Part shown: positions 51,274 through 63,545 of the stretch, one piece after another
Layout of the letters: the number at the start of each line of letters is the position of its first letter
Position numbering within the stretch: the first letter of the stretch is position 1
Origin: Cladopsammia gracilis
Lineage: Eukaryota > Cnidaria > Anthozoa > Scleractinia > Dendrophylliidae
Direction: 5' to 3'
DNA: 64,000 bases
Assembly: GCA_022457155.1 (NCBI GenBank)
Contig: JAJGOT010001015.1
Span: forward strand, 40,113 to 104,112
Notes under the pieces: generated by a model
The model's database searches: none
Told to the model about the DNA's origin: nothing
What the model saw: only the letters and a program-made list of their open reading frames with translations
Made by a program: the position numbers and the translations under genes

Positions 51274-52633
51274 ATATCTGTCTCCATTTAGAATTTAGGT
51301 TTCAAAATATGATGCCATCCAAGAATCAGGACCGCCATTTTAGAATTTTTCTCAAAGAAAACAATTATAAAAAATGGACAATTTATCCAAATCATCTGAA
51401 ACTTGGTACAGAACATCCTAATAATCTGTAAATGTACACATCAAAGCACAAGTCCATATCTTTCTCCATTCAGCATTTAGGTTTCAAAAAATATGTTTTT
51501 TCCTAGCCATTTTCATTCATGTCATAATGACGTCACAATGAGACATCGACACTGTCAATCTACTAACCTTATGATTTTGTACTATCTGCTAAATTTGAAG
51601 TCTAAAGCGGTAATACTTTAGGAGTTATGATGGGGTATGTTTTAAGACATATCAGTGTCCGTACATGAAGCTGGTCATCACAGCAGGGACAAGCCATGGA
51701 GCGGTGAGTACACGCTCTTTTGCGCTCCGCATTTGTACTCTATTTAGACCTTTTCAAGACTATGCACGACCAAACCAACTATCAGAACTATGACATAAGG
51801 TCCTAGTGCTACTCTAGGAAACTGTTTTCCCAACCGAAAGTGTTTGCTTTTGCATAGTCAGCAGTTTATCTTTAGATATTTAATCCTTGCCTCAAGAAAT
51901 CACTTTATGGCTTTTAGAGACAAAGGACGAGGGTTTATCTATACTTTTATGATAGATGTAGTTGATACACCAGGAAAGGAACACTTTGGTGTAAGTTTTG
52001 CGTGAATTCATCATTGTGCTTAGGAGTAATTAAAAACTGAATAATTAATTAGCTGCAAATTTCAACCGTTAATAACATCGTCAGATCTTGTGTTTATGGT
52101 AGTGTTTATATCAATCGAGTTAGATCCCAAAGTGATCTAACCGTGTTGCTAAAGTCAAGGAAACAGCTTCTAAAACATGCGAGTTATTAACAGTTGAATT
52201 TTGTCCAACATGGCGGATCCAAAAGTGCGTCAAACATGCAAACGAGGCTATACTTTGAACGTTAATATCTCTGACGGGATTTTATCACACTTCCTCAAAT
52301 TCGCAGGATATATACAACGTCTTTAATACTATTTGCCAATACACTCGGCGTTATTATCGGCTCAACGGTTTGTTTCTAGCCTTGTTTCAAGTTTTTCAAA
52401 CATGGAAACGAGGCTACAATTTGATCGTTAATATCTCTGAGGGGATTACATCAAACAAATTCAAATTTGCAGGATATATAGCATGACTTTTATACTATCT
52501 GCGAATATACTCGGTTTTAATATCGGCTCAATCTTATGCTTCTAGTTCAAATCCTCGAACACATGCGAAAACACCTCAACAGAAGCTAATATAATATAAT
52601 ATAATTTAATATAATATAATAAAATATATTATC
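51274..52633. other. Non-coding part of unit plus microsatellite, copy 3
   Basis: Equivalent of 11,629-12,993, with the 165-bp duplication (about 52,228-52,555) and TATAA microsatellite (52,588-52,633). Confidence 0.6.
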
Positions 52634-52985
52634 ATGCTTATAATGGTGACCAAGCAGCGAGGGATGTCTTGAAGGAGAAAAGACAGAGTACCGTACAACA
52701 AGGACAAAGACATTAACTGGAACACGTTTCGCTCCGATTATCGCCACTGTGCAGTTCTTTACCAAGCAGTGGATGCTTTGGGCCTTGAAATGCTACAAAG
52801 GGGCGCCAAACGGGCCTTGGGGTGCATGTCCTGGATCTCTCAGCAAACGAGAGATTGATGACCTAGCCTCGAAGGTGCTACAAAGGTGCGCCAAACGGGC
52901 CTTGGGATGCATGTCGATGATCTCTCAGCAATGAGAGATTGATGACCAAGCCTCACGAGCCCTTGACACTGAGACATTATATGGA

Positions 52986-53366
52986 ATGTACAAGTTAACG
53001 CTAGACTGTGCGCCAGAAACGTTTCACTTAAACGAAGATCAAACAGTTGGCGATGCAGATAAGGACATTGAGAGAGACGAGGAAGAGAAGAAGTCCAGGA
53101 AAACAAAAGCCACGCCAACAGACAGTGAGAGCGACTACCAACCTGTAAAGAAGGCAAAGAAGAAAACAGCAAGTGCCCTTACAACAGACAGCGAGAGCGA
53201 TTTCCAAGCGCCCGTAAAGAAAACGAAAAAGAAAACAGCAAGTTCCCTGAAGAGCGATGACGAAGCGACCGTAAAGAAAACGAAAAAGAAAGCAGCAAGC
53301 CCCCTGAAGAGCGACAGCGAGCAGAAACGGGCCTTGGAGTGCATGTCGATGTTCTCTCATCAATGA
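52986..53366 (+). pseudogene. Lysine-rich repeat protein block 1, copy 3
   Basis: 126-residue block as in copies 1 and 2, ending CMSMFSHQ as in copy 2. It keeps the two bases upstream that copy 2 has lost. Confidence 0.45.
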
Positions 53367-53417
53367 GAGATTGATGACCAAGCCTCAAGAGCACTTGACA
53401 CTGGGACATTATATGGA

Positions 53418-53903
53418 ATGCACAAGTTAACGCTAGACTGTTCGCCAGAAACGTTTCACTTAAACGAAGATCAAACAGGTGGCGATGCAGATAAGGACAT
53501 TGAGAAAGACGAGGAAGAGAAGAAGTCCAGCAAAAGAAAAGCGATACCAACAGACAGTGAGAGCGACTACGAACCTGTAAAGAAGGCAAAAAAGAAATCA
53601 GCAAGTGCCCTTACAACAGACAGCGAGAGCGATTTCTTAGCGCCCGTAAAGAAAACGAAAAAGAAAACAGCAAGTCCCCTGAAGAGCAATGACGAAGCGC
53701 CCGTAAAGAAAACGAAAAAGAAAGCAGCAAGTCCACTAAAGAGCGACAGCGAGCAGAAGAAAAGAAGCCATCATAAGGAGAGGATGTGCAGGATAACAGG
53801 CTGCTTCTTTTACGGCTACAACCTTCAACGTGATATACAAATGCTCGTCAGGAAGGGCGGCATAGAAGAGGAAGACATTCCCCGTTTGACGTCGATGATT
53901 TGA
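53418..53903 (+). pseudogene. Lysine-rich repeat protein block 2, copy 3 (161 aa, open)
   Basis: Identical in translation to the copy 2 block at 38,056, including the CRITGCFFYGYNLQRD tail and the stop in the first satA bases. Confidence 0.5.
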
Positions 53904-56900
53904 GGCCAGTACGACGATTTTGAGATCTGGTGCGCTCTAAGTGAGATTTTGCCAAAACTTGCTCCTCACGGCCCCAAACGTGCGTTTTGTGCACGTTTCA
54001 TAGAAATGCAGTTTTCGCTTTTTGGCGATGATTTGAGGCCAATACCACGATTTTGAGATCCGGTGTGTTCAAAAGTGACATTTTGCCAAAACGTGCGTTT
54101 TGTGCACTTTTCATAGCAATGCACTGTTTTCGCTTTTTGGCAATGATTTGAGTCCAGCAGGATGACTTTGAGATCTGGTGAGCTAAAAAGTGAGATTTTC
54201 AAAAAACTTGCTCCGCGCGGCCCGAAACGTACGTTTCGTGCATTTTTCATACAAATGCACTTTTTTCGGTTTTTGGCGATGATTTGAGGTCAGTACGACG
54301 ATTTTGAGATCTGGTGTGTTCAAAAGTGAGATTTTGCCAAAACTTGCTCCGCACGGCCTGAAACGCACGTTTTGTGCATTTTTCATAGAAATACACTGTT
54401 TTCGCTTTTTGGCGATGATTTGAGGTCAGTACGACGATTTTGAGATCTGGTGTGCTAAAAAGTGAGATTTTGCCAAAACTTGCTCCGCACGGCCCGAAAC
54501 GTGCGTTTTGTGCATTTTTCATAGAAATGCACTGTTTTCGCTTTTTGGCAATGATTAGAGGTCAGTACGACGATTTTGAGATCTGGTGTGCTAAAAAGTG
54601 AGATTTTGCCAAAACTTGCTCCGCACGGCCCCAAACGTGCGTTTTGTGCACTTTTCATAGAAATGCACTGTTTTCGGTTTTTGGCGATGATTTGAGGTCA
54701 GTACGACGATTTTGAGATCTGCTGTGCTCAAAAGTAAGATTTTGCCAAAACGTGCTCCACACGGCCCAAAAAGTTCGTTTTGTGCACTTTTCATAGAAAT
54801 GCACTGTTTCCGCTTTTTTGCGATGATTTGAGGTCAGTACCACGATTTTGAGATCTGGTGTGCTAAAAAGTGAGATTTTGCCAAAACTTGCTCCGCACGG
54901 CCCCAAACGTGCGTTTTGTGCACTTTTCATAGAAATGCACTGTGTTCGCTTTTTGGCGATGATTTGAGGCCAGTACCACATTTTTGTGATCCGGTGTGTT
55001 CAAAAGTGAGATTTTGCCAAACCTTGCTCCGCACGGCCCCAAACGTGCGTTTTGTGCACTTTTCATAGAAATGCACTGTTACCGCTTTTTTGCGATGATT
55101 TGAGGTCAGTACGACGATTTTGAGATCTGGTGTGCTAAAAAGTGAGATTTTGCCAAAACTTGCTCCGCACGGCCCGAAACGTATGTTTTGTGCACTTTTC
55201 ATAGAAATGCACTGTGTTCGCTTTTTGGCGATGATTTCAGGTCAGTACGACAATTTTGAGATCTGGTGTGTTCAAAAGTGAGATTTTGCCAAAACTTGCT
55301 CCACACGGCCCCAAACGTGCGTTTTGTGCACTTTACATAGAAATGCACTGTGTTCGCTTTTTGGCGATGATTTGAGGCCAGTACCACGTTTTTGTGATCC
55401 GGTGTGCTCAAAAGTGAGATTTTGCCAAAACGTGCTCCGCACGGCCCAAAAAGTTCGTTTTGTGCATTTTTCATAGAAAAGCGCTGTTTTCGGTTTTTGG
55501 CGATGATTTGAGGTCAGTACGACGATTTTGAGATCTGGTGTGCTAAAAAGTGAGATTTTGCTAAAACTTGCTCCGCACGGCCCGAAACGTACGTTTTGTG
55601 CATTTTTCATAGAAATGCACTGTTTTCGCTTTTTGGCAATGATTTGAGGTCAGTACGACGATTTTGAGATCTGCTGTGCTCAAAAGTGAGATTTTGCCAA
55701 AACGTGCTCCACACGGCCCGAAAAGTTCGTTTTGTGCACTTTTCATAGAAATGCACTGTTTTCGCTTTTTGGCAATGATTTGAGGTCAGTACGACGATTT
55801 TGAGATCTGGTGTGCTAAAAAGTGAGATTTTGCCAAAACTTGCTCCGCACGGCCCGAAACGTACGTTTTGTGCATTTTTCATAGAAATGGATTGTTTTCG
55901 CTTTTTGGCAATGATTCGAGGTCAGTACGACGATTTTGAGATCTGGTGAGATAAAAAGTGAGATTTTGCCAAAAGTTGCTCCGCACGGCCCCAAACGTGC
56001 GTTTTGTGCACTTTTCATAGAAATGCACTGTGTTCGCTTTTTGGCGATGATTTGAGGTCAGTACGACGATTTTGAGATCTGGTGTGCTAAAAAGTGAGAT
56101 TTTGCCAAAACTTGCACCGCACGGCCCCAAACGTGCGTTTTGTGCACTTTTCATAGAAATGCACTGTTACCGCTTTTTTGCGATGATTTGAGGTCAGTAC
56201 GACGATTTTGAGATCTGGTGTGCTAAAAAGTGAGATTTTGCCAAAACTTGCACCGCACGGCCCCAAACGTACGTTTTGTGCATTTTTCATAGAAATGCAC
56301 TGTTTTCGCTTTTTGGCAATGATTTGAGGTCAGTAGGACGATTTTGAGATCTGGTGTGCTAAAAGGTGAGATTTTGCCAAAAGTTGCTCCGCACGGCCCT
56401 AAACGTGCGTTTTGTGCACTTTTCATAGAAATGCACTGTGTTCGCTTTTTGGCGATGATTTGAGGCCAGTACCACATTTTTGTGATCCGGTGTGTTCAAA
56501 AGTGAGATTTTGCCAAACCTTGCTCCGCACGGCCCCAAACGTGCGTTTTGTGCACTTTTCATAGAAATGCACTGTTACCGCTTTTTTGCGATGATTTGAG
56601 GTCAGTACGACGATTTTGAGATCTGCTGTGCTCAAAAGTGAGATTTTGCCAAAACGTGCTCCACACGGCCCGAAAAGTTCGTTTTGTGCACTTTTCATAG
56701 AAATGCACTGTTTCCGCATTTTTACGATGATTTGAGGTCAGTACCACGATTTTGAGATCTGGTGTGCTAAAAAGTGAGATTTTCCCAAAACTTGCTCTGC
56801 ACGGCCCGAAACGTACGTTTTGTGCATTTTTCATAGAAATGCACTGTTTTCGCTTTTTGGCAATGATTTGAGGTCAGTAGGACGATTTTGAGATCTGGTG

Positions 56901-59900
56901 TGCTAAAAAGTGAGATTTTGCCAAAACTTGCTCCGCACGGCCCGAAACGTACGTTTTGTGCATTTTTCATAGAAATGCACTGTTTTCGCTTTTTGGCAAT
57001 GATTTGAGGTCAGTAGGACGATTTTGAGATCTGGTGTGCTAAAAGGTGAGATTTTGCCAAAACTTGCACCGCACGGCCCCAAACGTGCGTTTTGTGCACT
57101 TTTCATAGACATGCACTGTTACCGCTTTTTTGCGATGATTTGAGGTCAGTACGACGATTTTGAGATCTGGTGTGCTGAAAAGTGAGATTTTGCCAAAACT
57201 TGCTCCGCACGGCCCCAAACGTACGTTTTGTGCATTTTTCATAGAAATGCACTATTTTCGCTTTTTGGCAATGATTCGAGGTCAGTACGACGATTTTGAG
57301 ATCTGGTGTGCTAAAAAGTGAGATTTTGCTAAAACTTGCTCCGCACGGCCCGAAACGTACGTTTTGGGCATTTTTCATAGAAATGCACTGTTTTCGCTTT
57401 TTGGCAATGATTTGAGGTCAGTAGGACGATTTTGAGATCTGGTGTGCTAAAAGGTGAGATTTTGCCAAAACTTGCACCGCACGGCCCCAAACATGCGTTT
57501 TGTGCACTTTTCATAGACATGCACTGTTACCGCTTTTTTGCGATGATTTGAGGTCAGTACGACGATTTTGAGATCTGGTGTGCTGAAAAGTGAGATTTTG
57601 CCAAAACTTGCTCCGCACGGCCCCAAACGTACGTTTTGTGCATTTTTCATAGAAATGCACTATTTTCGCTTTTTGGCAATGATTCGAGGTCAGTACGACG
57701 ATTTTGAGATCTGGTGTGCTAAAAAGTGAGATTTTGCTAAAACTTGCTCCGCACGGCCCGAAACGTACGTTTTGGGCATTTTTCATAGAAATGCACTGTT
57801 TTCGCTTTTTGGCAATGATTTGAGGTCAGTAGGACGATTTTGAGATCTGGTGTGCTAAAAAGTGAGATTTTGCCAAAACTTGCACCGCACGGCCCCAAAC
57901 GTGCGTTTTGTGCACTTTTCATAGAAATGCACTGTTTTCGGTTTTTGGGGATGATTTGAGGTCAGTACGACGATTTTGAGATCTGGTGTGCTGAAAAGTG
58001 ACGTTTTGCCAAAACTTGCTCCGAACGGCCCGAAACGTATGTTTTGTGCACTTTTCATAGAAATGCACTGTTTTCGCTTTTTGGCAATGATTTGAAGTCA
58101 GTACGACGATTTTGATATCTGGTGTGCTGAAAAGTGAGATTTTGCCAAAACTTGCTTCGCTCGGCCCCAAACGTGCGTTTTGTGCACTTTTCATAGAATG
58201 CACTGTGTTCGCTTTTTGGCGATGATTTGAGGCCAGTACCACGTTTTTGTGATCCGGTGTGTTCAAAGGTGAGATTTTGACAAATCTTGCTCCGCACGGC
58301 CTGAAACGTACGTTTTGTGCATTTTTCATAGAAAAGCGCTGTTTTCGGTTTTTGGCGATGATTTGAGGCCAGTATCACTTTTTTGTGATCGGGTGTGTTC
58401 AAAAGTGAGATTTTGCCAAAACTTGCTCCGCACGGCCCCAAACGTGCGTTTTGTGCACTTTTCATAGAAATGCACTGTTTCCGCTTTTTTGCGATGATTT
58501 GAGGTCAGTACAACAATTTGAGATCTGGTGTGCTGAAAAGTGAGATTTTGCCAAAACTTGCTCCGCACGGCCCCAAACGTACATTTTGTGCATTTTCCAT
58601 AGAAAAGCGCTGTTTTCGGTTTTTTTGCGATGATTTGAGGTCAGTACGACAATTTGAGATGTGGTGTGCTGAAAAGTGAGATTTTGCCAAAACTTGCTCC
58701 GCACGGCCCCAAACGTACGTTTTGTGCATTTTCCATAGAAAAGCGCTGTTTTTTTATTTTTGGCGATGGTTTGAGGCGAGTATGAAGATTTTGAGATCCA
58801 GTGTTTTCAAAAGTGAGATTTTGCAAAAACTTGCTCCGCACGGTCCGAAACGTACGTTTTGTGCATTTTTCATAGAAATGCACTGTTTTCGGTTTTTGGC
58901 AATGATTTGAGGTCAGTAGGACGATTTTGAGATCTGGTGTGCTAAAAAGTGAGATTTTGCCAAAACTTGCACCGCACGGCCCCAAACGTGCGTTTTGTGC
59001 ACTTTTCATAGAAATGCACTGTTTTCGGTTTTTGGGGATGATTTGAGGTCAGTACGACGATTTTGAGATCTGGTGTGCTGAAAAGTGACGTTTTGCCAAA
59101 ACTTGCTCCGAACGGCCCGAAACGTATGTTTTGTGCACTTTTCATAGAAATGCACTGTTTTCGCTTTTTGGCAATGATTTGAAGTCAGTACGACGATTTT
59201 GATATCTGGTGTGCTGAAAAGTGAGATTTTGCCAAAACTTGCTTCGCTCGGCCCCAAACGTGCGTTTTGTGCACTTTTCATAGAAATGCACTGTGTTCGC
59301 TTTTTGGCGATGATTTGAGGCCAGTACCACGTTTTTGTGATCCGGTGTGTTCAAAAGTGAGATTTTGCCAAAACTTGCTCCGCACGGTCCCAAACGTGCG
59401 TTTTGTGCACTTTTCATAGAAATGCACTGTGTTCGCTTTTTGGCGATGATTTGAGGCCTGTGCCACGTTTTTGTGATCCGGTGTGTTCAAAGGTGAGATT
59501 TTGACAAAACTTGCTCCGCACGGCCTGAAACGTACGTTTTGTGCATTTTTCATAGAAAAGCGCTGTTTTCGGTTTTTGGCGATGATTTGAGGCCAGTATC
59601 ACTTTTTTGTGATCGGGTGTGTTCAAAAGTGAGATTTTGCCAAAACTTGCTCCGCACGGCCCCAAACGTGCGTTTTGTGCACTTTTCATAGAAATGCACT
59701 GTTTCCGCTTTTTTGCGATGATTTGAGGTCAGTACAACAATTTGAGATCTGGTGTGCTGAAAAGTGAGATTTTGCCAAAACTTGCTCCGCACGGCCCCAA
59801 ACGTACATTTTGTGCATTTTCCATAGAAAAGCGCTGTTTTCGGTTTTTTTGCGATGATTTGAGGTCAGTACGACAATTTGAGATGTGGTGTGCTGAAAAG

Positions 59901-60137
59901 TGAGATTTTGCCAAAACTTGCTCCGCACGGCCCCAAACGTACGTTTTGTGCATTTTCCATAGAAAAGCGCTGTTTTTTTATTTTTGGCGATGGTTTGAGG
60001 CGAGTATGAAGATTTTGAGATCCAGTGTTTTCAAAAGTGAGATTTTGCAAAAACTTGCTCCGCACGGTCCGAAACGTACGTTTTGTGCATTTTTCATAGA
60101 AATGCACTGTTTTCGGTTTTTGGCGATGATTTGAGGT
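53894..60137. repeat. satA main array, copy 3 (about 46 monomers)
   Basis: Follows copy 2 monomer by monomer to about 57,495, then extends 2.6 kb further to the RTE fragment. It contains internal block duplications of 3 monomers (57,039 and 57,447 regions, 408 bp apart) and 8-9 monomers (57,855/58,942 and 58,505/59,729, 1,087 and 1,224 bp apart). The last monomers resemble the last ones of the copy 1 array. Confidence 0.95.
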
Positions 60138-61590
60138 GCGTAGACCGGATGTCTTCTCCTGCATGTGTTTGTGGATGTGCGACATGAGTGCTAAATCGTC
60201 AGCAAAGTCCAGGTCTTCGAGTTGTGTCAAGAGGGTCCATCTGATGCCTCGCGCTTGGTCTGCTGTTGTCTGTCTCATCACCCAGTCGATTGTCAAGTTG
60301 AAAAGCATCGCAGACATACAACAGCCTTGTATAACACCGGTCTTCACGCTGAAGCTGATCTCGCTGCTTCTTACCCTGCATGAGAAGTTGCTTTAGAAGC
60401 TTTTGATGACAAGAACAATCGCCTGCGGTATTCCATATGCCCTGAGAATTCGCCATAGACTCTCTCGATGGATGCTATCAAAGGCTTTTTCAAAGTCTAC
60501 AAAGTTGATGTACAGCTGTCTCTGCAATTCTGTGCACTGTTCGATGATGTTTCGCAGAGTGAATATTTGATCTGTGTACCCTCTTCCTGGTCGAAAACCA
60601 GCCTGCTCCTTTCGGAGTTGCTGCTCCAACGCGTCTGAAATTCGCTTGATGATGATTTTTGCGAGGATCTTGCTTGGAACAGACAGGAGGGTGATTCCTC
60701 TCCAGTTGTTACAGTTGCTCAGGGCTCCCTTTTTCGGGATCTTTACTGTGACGCCTTCCGTCCAATCTTCTGGTAGTTGCTTCTCGTCCCAGATGGCTGT
60801 AAAGAGTGGCTGAAGAACTTGCGCTGCAAGCTCTGGGTCTGCCTTGAAGAGTTCTGCTTTGAGGCTGTCTTGACCAGGGGCCTTTCCGTTTTTGAGGGAT
60901 CTGATGGCTGCCACAATTTCTTCTTTCTCAGGTGGCGCTGTATTTACATCCAGGTCTTTGGCCGGGTCCTGTACATCCGCTGTAACTGTTGGTGGTGGTC
61001 TGTTTAGAACTTCGCTGAAATGTTCTGCCCATCTCGCCTCTTGTTCCGCATCTGTTGTTAGTAGCCGTCCCTGTTTATCGGCGATGGGTGCGTCTGTAGA
61101 TCCCCGGTACTTGCCGCTGACGAGCTTAGTGATTTTGTACACTCGTCCTTGTTCTCCTCTGGCAGCGGCCTCTTCTGCTTCCCTTGCAAGGCCTTCCATG
61201 TAGGCCCGCTTGTTGGCCCTAGTCATTCTTTTCACTGTTTGATCAGCTTCCCTTCTTGTACCTCTCTTTGAGCCTCTCTGACTTGGTCTCCAACACTCTC
61301 TTCTAAAGGGCTCTCCTGTTCTCAATGGCTTTCCAGGTATCCATTGTTATCCACTCTTTCCTCCTCTTTCGTCCTCTTCCTAAGCAAGCTTCACTGGTCT
61401 GTGTATAGGCTGATCTTATTTGCTTCCACGCGGTGTCGATTCCAACCGACTCTGTCTGGGTGTAGTTTTCAGCATCTGCCAAAACTTGGAACTTGTTCTT
61501 CAGCTTAAGGATGAAGGCATTCTTTATTTTAGGGTCGCGCAGCTTCTCCACGTCAAACTGCTGTTGTCTTGGTTTCTCAGGTCCATTCTT
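60138..61590 (-). pseudogene. RTE-like reverse transcriptase and linker, copy 3
   Basis: Same RT blocks as copy 1 (IRSLKNGKAPGQDSLKAELF, YINFVDFEKAFDSIHRESLW, GVIQGCCMSAMLFN, LDFADDLAL), with the same in-frame TAA before GVIQGC (near 60,393), so that stop predates the unit duplication. A 5-bp difference near 61,255 alters the linker frame compared with copy 1. Upstream it runs to the L1-like insertion. Confidence 0.88.
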
Positions 61591-62576
61591 TCTTTTTTTT
61601 TTTTTTTTTTGTAGATGCATGTTTATTTACATTTACTCCTTATAGATACAAACAGTACAAACTAACTTACACTACAACAACTAACAAAACAAAAGTTAGT
61701 TATTGACAGTACAGACTTACGTTACTTTGTAAAACTAATAATACTAGCAATACAACGCTAACAGTACAAATAATAGAAACAATACTTAGACAACCTTGTA
61801 AAACTAATAATACTAGCAATACGACACTAACAGTTCGAAATATTTGTCCTGCTTTATAACATATAGAAAGAAAAATGAATGACAAAGCAAAGGGAACTAA
61901 ATGTTTTGTAAAAAGTCCCATTTTTTAATATATTTATCTTGTTCATCTGATTTGATTGCAATGTATTTTTCTAACATTAATTTGTCACGAACTAAAGATA
62001 TAAATTCGCTAAACTGAAATTTATCTTTGGCACCGGCTTTGACGTATAAATAGTATTTTCCTATAATGATAAGATGATTTAGGGCTAAACAGTAGCGAGA
62101 AGAGCAAAATATACCGTATAAAACATCCAAGTTCGAAAGATGGACCTTTTTTCGACTGTGGGCACTATACCAGTCTTGGAATTCGACCCAGAAAGAGCTA
62201 GCTTGCGTGCATTCTATGAACAAGTGCCAGATAGTGTGGATCTCAGAAGGGCAAAAAGGACAATTTGGAGAGTCGACCTTCTTCATTTTATGTAATAAGC
62301 TATTCGTAGGTAGAATGCGATGAATGATCTTGTACTGGAACATCATCATTTTAGTTTCTTTTGTAACATTAAAGGGTAAAAGGTAAACCTTACTCAGATT
62401 ATTCTTTTCTAATCCATGTTCTATAAGTTTCTTTTCTGCCGTGGAGGAGGTAACTTTTCCAAAGATAGTAGTTTTTCATAGAGAGCTTTGCATGTCAACG
62501 AGTCACTAATTGAAACAAGGGGTACAATGTGTGGTAGGTCGTTTGACTTTAATAGTTTTTTCCAGGAATGAGGGAT
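61591..62576 (-). mobile_element. 5'-truncated L1/Tx1-like insertion with poly(A), copy 3
   Basis: Same insertion, at the same site, as 42,398-43,380. It has an 18-nt poly(T) at 61,593-61,610 and the same zinc-knuckle-like C-terminal frame (62,349 down to 61,897). One G fewer near 62,443 breaks the frame that is longer in copy 2. Confidence 0.88.
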
Positions 62577-62938
62577 AGTTTCACTTTCAGAGTTGCAGTG
62601 ACAAGGTGGTGATCACTGCCAACATCTGCTCCTCTTTTCACTCTAACGTCTTGCAGCGATCTTCTCCACACCCCATTAATCATCAGGTGGTCGATCTGAT
62701 TCTTGTCTCTGCCGTTAGGTGAACACCAGGTAAGTTTATGATGTCTGGGTGTGCAAAGAGAGTCCCGCCAATGACAAGATCGTATGTCCAGCAGCATTCA
62801 AGCAGTCTCTCTCCATTGTTGTTCATACTTCCACACCCTTTCTTACCCATGGCTCTCTCGTAGTTGGTGTTATCATTTCCAACTTTAGCATTCAAGTCTC
62901 CCATCACTATCTTCATTTCATGTCTTGGTATGTTCTCT
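62577..62938 (-). pseudogene. RTE-like endonuclease fragment, copy 3
   Basis: Same endonuclease blocks as in copies 1 and 2 (GDLNAKVG, SPNGRDKNQIDHLMI, SDHHLV), abutting satA on its right. Confidence 0.82.
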
Positions 62939-63545
62939 AAAACTTGCTCCGCGCGGCCGAAACGTACGTTTTGTGCATTTTTCATATAAATGCACTGTTT
63001 TCTTTTTTGGCGATGATTTGAGGCTAGTACCACGATTTTGACATCCGGTGTGCTCAAAAGTGAGGTTTTGCCAAAACTTCCTCCGCACTGTTTTTGCTTT
63101 TTGGCGATGGGTTGAGGCGAGTATGAAGATTTTGAGATCCAGTGCGTTCAAAAGTGAGATTTTGCAAAAACTTGCTCCACACGGCCCGAAACGTACGTTT
63201 TGTGCATTTTTCATAGGAATTCACTGTTTTCGGTTTTTGGCGATGATTTAAGGTCAGTACGACGATTTTGAGATCTGCTGTGCTCAAAAGTGAGATTTTG
63301 CCAAAACGTGCTCCGCACGGCCCAAAACGTGCATTTTGTCCACTTTTCATAGAAATGCACTGTTTTCTCTTTTTGGCGAAGATTTGAGGTCAGTACGACG
63401 ATTTTGAGATCTGGTGTGCTCAAAAGTGAGGTTTTGCCAAAACTTGCTCCGCACGGCCCCAAACGTGCGTTTTGTGCATTTTTCATAGAAATGCACTGTT
63501 TTTGGTTTCTAGCGATGATTTGAGGTCAGTACGACGATTTTGAGA
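62939..63545. repeat. satA short array, copy 3
   Basis: About 4.4 monomers; shares the 54-bp loss with copy 2. Confidence 0.93.
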
